From assembly GCA_031254675.1 (NCBI GenBank), contig JAIRTV010000216.1, positions 1 through 18,786 of the forward strand: a DNA stretch of 18,786 nucleotides, written 5' to 3'. The notes below the pieces were generated by a model. It did not search any database and was not told the origin of the DNA. It was given only the letters and a program-made list of their open reading frames with translations. Below are positions 13,944 through 18,786 of this stretch, in pieces (positions within the stretch are counted from its first letter, which is position 1; the number at the start of each line of letters is the position of its first letter). The translations under genes were made by a program, and so were the position numbers. The DNA is from Planctomycetaceae bacterium. Its GTDB lineage: Bacteria; Planctomycetota; Planctomycetia; Pirellulales; Thermoguttaceae.

Positions 13944-15230
13944 ATGAAGAACGATTTTTTAATTGACCGAATGCTTCATGGTATCGCATTAGCGATGTTG
14001 ACCCCATTTCTTTTTCTGTTGAATTTGAAAAAGAGCCTAAATAATAGTTTAGGTAGTCTAGGAAAAGCAGAGGGGGGGGGCGCTTTATGTAAACGTGGGT
14101 TCACACTTGTTGAACTATTGGTGGTGATTGCGATTATTGGTGTGTTGATTGCGTTACTATTACCCGCTGTCCAAGCAGCAAGAGAGGCGGCAAGACGAAT
14201 GGCTTGTTCAAACAACTTAAAACAGATTGCATTGTCGTTGCACAATTATCACGACATTAACGAGGCATTTCCGGCTGCCCAGAACGGACCTCCGGGAAAT
14301 CTTGTGTTTTCGTTTATTCCTCCGTTGTTTCCGTTTGTGGAACAAGATGGAAGATATTCGGAATGGAGAGCCAATCAATGGCATCCGCAACAAGCAGGGT
14401 TATTACCTTATCCCGGTAATTCCGACACCGGCTCACAATATGCTTATCGTGCCGGAGTTATTGCAACATTTTCTTGTCCGTCAGATGCCAATGCCACAAA
14501 ACCGTCGTATTTTTGCGGAATGACTCCGAATAGTTATGTCGGTTGTCATGGCGATACCTATTATCATGCCTTTTATTGGACAGGTTATAGTCTTGGTCGT
14601 AATGGAGTTGGATACGATAGTTTTCGTGGACTTTTTGGCGCTGCTTATGAATTTCGTACGCTTGCTCAAATTACCGATGGAACGTCAAATACACTTGCAT
14701 TGAGTGAAGAAGTTGTTGCGGAATCCATGCAAGAAGATCGGCGTATTAAAGTAACAATGTACGGAGTTGGAACCGTTATGGTTGATTGGGGAACCTTGGC
14801 ACAACCTTCCGGCGGATGGACGCCGAATGATTGTTTAGCCACACGTGATTCGGGCGATCTTAAAATGTATAAAAGCGGAACAACAACGACTTATACCAAT
14901 GGTGCTCATATCTGGACAGGATTACATCAGGAAAATAGTTTTCGTGCGATATTACCGCCCAATTCTCCTTCATGTTATGAAGATGTTTCCGCTGATGTTA
15001 CCGGTTTCGTGATGCGAAGTGCAACGAGTCAACATTCCGGCGGCGTGCAAACGGCTTTGTGTGATGGGAGTGTTCGGTTTGTTTCGGAAACGATTTATTG
15101 TGGTAATTTGTCGGAATTTCCAACCGGAGCTGATGCCAATACACCCACTTTACCAAGTGGTGAAAGTCCTCACGGCATTTGGGGTGCAATGGGTTCCATC
15201 AACGGCGGCGAATCAAAAAGTTTACCATAG
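13944..15230 (+). CDS. DUF1559 type II secretion pseudopilin-like protein with long leader
   Basis: Large planctomycete family of exported proteins with an N-terminal methylation signal. GFTLVELLVVIAIIGVL (residues 52-68) is the prepilin cleavage and helix segment, followed by LLPAVQAAREAARRM and the DUF1559 domain. The C-terminal HSGGVQTALCDGSVRFV (H-X9-DG type) is typical. A prepilin peptidase would cut after Gly52 and methylate Phe53, and the protein would then be assembled or held in the envelope; the role of the family is unknown. The start is ATG 13944, six bases after AAGGAG (13932-13937). The 52-residue leader is unusual: it has its own hydrophobic segment (about 11-28) and a Gly-Gly-Gly encoded by a run of nine G (14072-14080) just before ALCKR. 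The gene heads a likely three-gene operon with gaps of 26 and 30 bases. Confidence 0.93.
   Translation: MKNDFLIDRMLHGIALAMLTPFLFLLNLKKSLNNSLGSLGKAEGGGALCKRGFTLVELLVVIAIIGVLIALLLPAVQAAREAARRMACSNNLKQIALSLHNYHDINEAFPAAQNGPPGNLVFSFIPPLFPFVEQDGRYSEWRANQWHPQQAGLLPYPGNSDTGSQYAYRAGVIATFSCPSDANATKPSYFCGMTPNSYVGCHGDTYYHAFYWTGYSLGRNGVGYDSFRGLFGAAYEFRTLAQITDGTSNTLALSEEVVAESMQEDRRIKVTMYGVGTVMVDWGTLAQPSGGWTPNDCLATRDSGDLKMYKSGTTTTYTNGAHIWTGLHQENSFRAILPPNSPSCYEDVSADVTGFVMRSATSQHSGGVQTALCDGSVRFVSETIYCGNLSEFPTGADANTPTLPSGESPHGIWGAMGSINGGESKSLP
14072..14080 (+). repeat. poly-G tract (9 G) inside the leader of the DUF1559 gene
   Basis: Nine consecutive G encode Glu-Gly-Gly-Gly, from the last base of GAG through GGG GGG GGC. 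Such a run stands out in this AT-rich sequence. With ten G the frame would read into ATG TAA within four codons after the tract. With eight G it would stop at TGA after about 20 codons. The tract therefore can switch the gene off by slippage. Confidence 0.8.
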
Positions 15231-15256
15231 AATTTCCTCTTACCTCTAAAATCATT

Positions 15257-15817
15257 ATGAATATTTTACGTTTTTTTTATGGAATTATTATCGTTTTGAT
15301 AATTGGAATCTCGGGCTGTTCTTATGTTCCGCCTGATTTTCCGAAAACAAAACCTTGTAGTGTTACGGTTTTACGGGAATCTCAACCAGTTGCCGATGTT
15401 GATATTACATTAACTCCGGTAGAATCCGGTGGAATGTGGACGGTGACGGGAAAAACCGCTGCCAACGGTGTTGCGGTTTTACGTACGTTTCAGGGAACTT
15501 ACATGGTACAAGGAGCACCGGAACAAACGTTTAAAGTAACACTTGATAAACGACCTGTTGTTGAAGGAGAAAAATCTCCTAAAGAAATTCAAAAACTTGG
15601 AATGGTTGGGATACAACAATATCACGACGAAATAGAACAAAAACGTGCCGCACTTCCCAAAATCATTCCTGAAATTCTCAATCAAAATTCACGAACTCCG
15701 ATTCTTGCCGATTTTGCAAAAGATCGAGCAATCACAATCGAATTGAATGACTATCCTATGGATCCGCCGCAGAAAAAGGTTCTGTCGATTGGCGGACAAA
15801 TATTGCAACAACCTTAA
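15257..15817 (+). CDS. small lipoprotein, carboxypeptidase-regulatory-like type
   Basis: The 186-residue product begins with a signal peptide, MNILRFFYGIIIVLIIGISG, followed by Cys21, which would be lipidated after signal peptidase II cleavage (ISGC lipobox). Residues 30-80 (SVTVLRESQPVADVDITLTP, then WTVTGKTAANGVAVLRTF) resemble the carboxypeptidase-regulatory or transthyretin-like beta sandwich common in planctomycete lipoproteins. The rest is charged and without a clear family. In planctomycetes such lipoproteins commonly follow DUF1559 genes, as here with 26 bases between, which suggests joint work at the outer side of a membrane. ATG 15257 is chosen because it starts the signal peptide; no ribosome site is visible, so coupling to the upstream gene is likely. 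Confidence 0.8.
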   Translation: MNILRFFYGIIIVLIIGISGCSYVPPDFPKTKPCSVTVLRESQPVADVDITLTPVESGGMWTVTGKTAANGVAVLRTFQGTYMVQGAPEQTFKVTLDKRPVVEGEKSPKEIQKLGMVGIQQYHDEIEQKRAALPKIIPEILNQNSRTPILADFAKDRAITIELNDYPMDPPQKKVLSIGGQILQQP

Positions 15818-15847
15818 AATCAACTCTAAAATCAATGGAGAAAATTG

Positions 15848-17851
15848 ATGAAACCGATTTTTTTTATTTTGTGTTTGTTATTTGTTCCACAATTTTTTAT
15901 CGCAACAGTTTCGGCGGTTATTATTCCGAAAGGTGTTACGGTTAAGAAAAACATTCCGTATGTTACCGGCGGCGGAGAACGTCAACAGCTTGATTTGTAT
16001 TTTCCGAACGGTTACGAAAATACTGCTAAACCGTATCCGGTTATTGTGGTGATTCACGGTGGAGCGTGGGCGTTTGGTGCTAAAGATCAGGAACATTACA
16101 TGCTTGATGGTCTTTTCAAAGCGATTTTTGAAAAAGACGATTATATTCTTGCAGCGATAAATTATCGGTTGACCGGAACCGGTGCTTTTCCGATGCAACT
16201 TGAAGATTGTAAATCGGCAATTCGGTGGTTGCGTGCTAACGCAAAAACGTACAATATTGATTCGGAACGTGTTGGTGTTTGGGGTGGTTCTGCCGGTGGT
16301 CATCTTGCTGCATTGGTGGGAACGACTGCCGATGTCAAAGAATTTGATGTCGGCGAACATCTTGATCAGTCCAGTCGTCCGCAAGCCGTTTGCGATGTTT
16401 GTGGTTCCAGTGATCTGATGTTGACCGTGAACGATCCGAATTACAAAAATATTCCTTGGATTAAAGAAATTGAACAGTTTCTCGGCAAACCAATTCCCGA
16501 AGCAAAAAACGAAGCCCTTCGCGCCAGTCCGACAACTTACGCAACAAAAAATGATCCGCCGTTTCTGATTATTCATGGAACAGCCGATCCGGTGAATCGT
16601 TTTGCTCATGCGGAACGTTTGAAAGAAACGCTTGACAAGGCGGGAGTTACAAATATTCTTTATCCGCTCAACGATACCGAACATGATGGTCCGCTTTTTG
16701 TTGATCCGAAAACAATGTCAACTATGATGCAATTTTTTGATCGTTACTTAAAACCTATTCCGGAACGGCGTTATTCTGAACAAAATCGTCCGAAATTGTT
16801 TGTTTCGTTTCCGGAACATCTTCATAATCCTGACGGCATGACTTATTGTCCGAAAACAAACAAAATTTTTGTCAACTTTCCGAATTTTAATAATATGGAC
16901 AAAAATTTGAAAAAAGGTCATCATGAAGGTGGTTATTTAGTTCGGATTGATCCTGAAACGGCGGCGTTTGAAGTGGTTTTGAAATATCCGATTCTTGAAG
17001 ATACCGGTCAAACGGGACCGATGGGTTTGGCTTTTGGTCCCGATAATCATTTGTACGTTTGCGATACGCAATGGTTTCACAGTAAAGAACATAAATCGCG
17101 GATTCTTCGCGTGATCATGCAAGACGGCAAACCAACCGGTGAAGTTCAAATTGTTGCAACAGGAACAAAAGTTTCCAACGCGATTCTTTGGCTCGACGAC
17201 AAAATGTTGGTAACTGATACATATCTTGAACTTCCGAATAAATACGGAACTGGTGGTGTGTGGATGTTCACGAAAGACGAAGCACTGAATGCCGGACGAA
17301 ACGGAAATCCGACAATTCGTCTCAAACCAAACGGTACGGATTCGCATCTTATTGTTATTGAAGAAGTTACGAAAACATCGTGGAATGTTCCCGGTGGAGC
17401 GGACGGTTTGACGGTCGATGAAAACGGCGTTGTCTATTTTTGTAACTTCGGCGACGGCTCCGTTTATGCTCTCACTTTTGATGCGGAAAATAAACCGACT
17501 TGTCGGAAAATTTTTCAGAGTAACGAAATTAGTTGTTGTGACGGAATGTTTTACGACAAGCGAACCGGACGAAGTTATATTGCCGATTCCCAACTGAATG
17601 CGGTTCACGCGATTTCGCGTTGGGAAGCCGGTAAGGAAATTGTTTTCGAAACGGTTTGGGCAAACGGCGATACCAACGGTGCGGAGGGATTACTCGATTC
17701 GCCTTGCGAACCAATGGTGATCGGTAACAAATTGTATATTGCCAACTTCGATTCGACCGGTACCGGAATGGTCAATACAAAACACGATTCGCCACACACA
17801 ATCAGCGTCATTACATTAACAACAACAGAATCCGATCAAAATCACAAATGA
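15848..17851 (+). CDS. secreted alpha/beta-hydrolase esterase fused to an SMP-30/gluconolactonase-like propeller
   Basis: The 667-residue protein has a signal peptide (MKPIFFILCLLFVPQFFIAT...). An esterase domain of the BD-FAE/hormone-sensitive-lipase kind covers about residues 35-300. The oxyanion motif HGGAW is at 70-74, the nucleophile Ser148 sits in WGGSAGGH, and Asp247 (HGTADPVN) and His279 (TEHDGP) complete the triad. From about 310 to 655 follows a beta-propeller of the SMP-30/gluconolactonase type (MGLAFGPDNHLYVCDT, GGADGLTVDENGVVYFCN, YIADSQLNAVHAI). Such enzymes act on esters or lactones of plant or algal polysaccharides, here outside the cytoplasm; the exact substrate is unknown. 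ATG 15848 has GGAG seven bases upstream; the in-frame TTG just before it is less likely. It is the last gene of the DUF1559 operon and ends before a hairpin at 17888. Confidence 0.88.
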   Translation: MKPIFFILCLLFVPQFFIATVSAVIIPKGVTVKKNIPYVTGGGERQQLDLYFPNGYENTAKPYPVIVVIHGGAWAFGAKDQEHYMLDGLFKAIFEKDDYILAAINYRLTGTGAFPMQLEDCKSAIRWLRANAKTYNIDSERVGVWGGSAGGHLAALVGTTADVKEFDVGEHLDQSSRPQAVCDVCGSSDLMLTVNDPNYKNIPWIKEIEQFLGKPIPEAKNEALRASPTTYATKNDPPFLIIHGTADPVNRFAHAERLKETLDKAGVTNILYPLNDTEHDGPLFVDPKTMSTMMQFFDRYLKPIPERRYSEQNRPKLFVSFPEHLHNPDGMTYCPKTNKIFVNFPNFNNMDKNLKKGHHEGGYLVRIDPETAAFEVVLKYPILEDTGQTGPMGLAFGPDNHLYVCDTQWFHSKEHKSRILRVIMQDGKPTGEVQIVATGTKVSNAILWLDDKMLVTDTYLELPNKYGTGGVWMFTKDEALNAGRNGNPTIRLKPNGTDSHLIVIEEVTKTSWNVPGGADGLTVDENGVVYFCNFGDGSVYALTFDAENKPTCRKIFQSNEISCCDGMFYDKRTGRSYIADSQLNAVHAISRWEAGKEIVFETVWANGDTNGAEGLLDSPCEPMVIGNKLYIANFDSTGTGMVNTKHDSPHTISVITLTTTESDQNHK

Positions 17852-17887
17852 CCGGAAACGGAAAATCAACTCAACCGTTACAACCAT

Positions 17888-17920
17888 AAGTAACAACCTT
17901 TCGGCGAAATGTTGTTACTT
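17888..17920 (+). terminator. hairpin after the esterase-propeller gene
   Basis: AAGTAACAAC (17888-17897) pairs perfectly with GTTGTTACTT (17911-17920), and TTTC/GAAA can pair inside. It starts 37 bases after the stop codon. The following bases (ggattgatcaatttt) are not strongly T-rich, so termination efficiency is uncertain. Confidence 0.5.
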
Positions 17921-17979
17921 GGATTGATCAATTTTCAACGAAAATTCCACTAAATAATTAAAAAAATGAAAAATGTCGC

Positions 17980-18007
17980 TTGATATTTTTTTAATTTAAT
18001 ATAAACT
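17980..18007 (+). promoter_or_regulatory. possible promoter of the broken second DUF1559 locus
   Basis: TTGATA (17980-17985) and TAAACT (18002-18007) are 16 bases apart in a very A/T-rich stretch, and other TATAAA boxes are nearby. It suggests that the locus at 18109 is still transcribed. The remaining part of the 257-base gap from 17852 holds only the hairpin at 17888. Confidence 0.3.
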
Positions 18008-18108
18008 ATAAAATTTAACTAATTGTGATTCGTATTTTTGCTGTGTTGTTTCTCGGCGAACGTATCACGATCATTTCTGTGAAACCTTGTAAATTAAGGA
18101 GAATGACA

Positions 18109-18470
18109 ATGGAAAATTTAGTAACATGTGTGATTGGAATTTTGGCAATACTTTTGACAAAAACTCCAATGTTAAAATGGTCAAAGCAAGGGAGAGGGGG
18201 GCTATCTGTAACAGAGAATTAAGAACGAATCGTGGAAAGTCGTCGATTTTCCAACGCTATTCGGCAAAATTCTCAACTCTTTTTCCGTGTTTACGGTTTG
18301 GTTTTACGCTGGTCGAACTTCTGGTGGTGATTGCGTTTATTGGCGTTTTAATCGAATTACTGTTACCAGCAGTGCAAGCCGCGAGGGAAGCCGCAAGAAG
18401 AATGTCCTGTACCAATAACATGAAACAATTAGCAATTGCCGTACAGATGCTGATGGACGCTTTACCATGA
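18109..18470 (+). pseudogene. second DUF1559 gene: leader and prepilin start, out of frame at a poly-G tract and truncated
   Basis: AAGGAG (18096-18101) lies seven bases before ATG 18109, which begins a hydrophobic leader (MENLVTCVIGILAILL). As written this frame stops at 18222 after 37 residues. In another frame the sequence goes on from the G tract through GAICNRELR and a 30-residue linker to GFTLVELLVVIAFIGVL, then LLPAVQAAREAARRM and MKQLAIAVQ, and ends at TGA 18470. One extra G at 18196-18201 joins both parts into a 120-residue protein whose tract region (GRGGAICNR) matches that of the intact gene at 13944 (EGGGALCKR). The roughly 330 residues that normally follow MKQLAIAVQ are missing. 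It is either a decaying gene or a phase-off copy with a deletion. Confidence 0.8.
18196..18201 (+). repeat. poly-G tract (6 G) at the frame break of the second DUF1559 locus
   Basis: Six G follow AGA at the same place, relative to leader and pilin, as the nine-G run of the first gene. The surrounding bases also resemble that copy: AGAG before the run, and TGTAAC versus TGTAAA shortly after. The pilin frame is recovered by one additional G. Confidence 0.75.
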
Positions 18471-18658
18471 TTTACACGGTTCAATATAACGGTGTTCAAA
18501 AAGGACAAGGTAAATTCTTTTTCCCAATATCCCGAATGATTGGCGATAACAGTACTTCGTCGTTACAAAAAGTCCTTGAAAAATATGGAGCAGAAAATTC
18601 TCCACTTCAATTCGATATTCAAAAAGCAGAGAAAAATTTTGAAATCAAATTGGAATAG
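18443..18658 (+). pseudogene. C-terminal remnant of a carboxypeptidase-regulatory-like lipoprotein
   Basis: Read in the third frame, the sequence gives TDADGRFTMIYTVQYNGVQ, then a Ser/Lys-rich middle and a tail VLEKYGAENSPLQFDIQKAE with FEIKLE, ending at TAG 18656-18658. The TDADGRFT start and the KYG...SPLxFxIxKxExxFxIxL ending are what I know from planctomycete lipoproteins that follow DUF1559 genes. Signal peptide and N-terminus are missing. The join to the pilin part lies around 18443-18446 (ACAG), where VQ of MKQLAIAVQ and T of TDADG overlap. ATG 18467 overlaps the pilin-frame TGA (18468-18470), so a 63-residue product could still be made by re-initiation. No function is claimed for it. 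Confidence 0.65.
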
Positions 18659-18673
18659 AATCCTACAACTCAT

Positions 18674-18763
18674 TTCATTACACTTGAAAATTCGATTTTT
18701 GCAATAAAAACATATTATTGTACTTTGTTGCAAAAATAAAACCGAATTGTCAAGTGTGATGAA
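18674..18763. repeat. 90-bp element with long near-perfect inverted repeats
   Basis: Left arm 18674-18704 and right arm 18728-18763 match at 29 of 31 positions apart from a five-base bulge in the right arm. The outer part reads TTCATTACACTTGA against TCAAGTGTGATGAA, and the inner part is ATTTTTGCAA against TTGCAAAAAT. The loop is 23 bases. No T tract follows on either strand, so it is not an ordinary terminator. A MITE-like element or a structured transcript end are the options. No clear target-site duplication is seen. Confidence 0.65.
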
Positions 18764-18786
18764 TATTTATCACTCAATTTTTAACT

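Noticed and set aside
18668..18776. ACTCA direct repeat flanking the 90-bp inverted repeat as a target-site duplication
   Set aside because: The copies lie at unequal distances from the arms (1 and 8 bases) and a five-base match is expected by chance in this AT-rich sequence.

Overview
The window looks like a piece of an AT-rich planctomycete chromosome. The strongest sign is the DUF1559 gene at 13944, with the H-X9-DG type C-terminus and the prepilin stretch FTLVELLVV...LLPAVQAAREAARRM that is expanded in Planctomycetota. Supporting signs are a TPR protein ending in two RNA-polymerase-alpha-type C-terminal domains, a PQQ-like propeller protein, a charged protein with a PSWxEAI-type tail, and sparse use of Shine-Dalgarno sites. 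The low GC would fit a host-associated Pirellulales-type lineage, but that is inference. No rRNA, tRNA, CRISPR array or intact insertion sequence was seen.

Layout. (1) 1-4616, plus strand: the end of an unknown gene, strong hairpins, a glycosyltransferase 2/methyltransferase-like fusion, the TPR-alphaCTD protein and a tandem GNAT acetyltransferase. Two of these genes have good sigma70-like promoters sharing a TTGCAA -35 box. (2) 4757-6391, plus: a long disordered basic/acidic protein with a repeated WxxxASQxG motif. (3) 6608-12313, minus: a small zinc-ribbon protein, a DUF1360-like membrane protein, a secreted PQQ-like propeller, a KASIII (FabH) enzyme, AcpS, an ABC-2-like permease and a 60-residue protein overlapping the permease stop by ATGA. 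(4) 12767-13804, plus: an aldo/keto reductase. (5) 13944-17851, plus: a compact three-gene unit of DUF1559 pseudopilin, small lipoprotein, and a secreted esterase fused to a gluconolactonase-like propeller. (6) 18109-18658, plus: the wreck of a second DUF1559-lipoprotein pair, followed by a strong 90-bp inverted repeat.

The most interesting observation links regions 5 and 6. Both DUF1559 genes have a long hydrophobic leader in front of the prepilin cleavage site, and between them a poly-G tract (9 G at 14072-14080, 6 G at 18196-18201) followed by a similar short peptide (GALCKR versus GAICNR). At the second locus the leader and the pilin lie in different frames. Adding a single G to the tract joins them and recreates the peptide of the first locus. 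At the first locus one G more or fewer stops translation soon after the tract. This is the pattern expected of a slipped-strand, phase-variable switch on a DUF1559 pseudopilin. Decay of a pseudogene or a homopolymer assembly error must also be considered, especially because the second locus also carries a deletion that joins the pilin start to the end of a lipoprotein gene.
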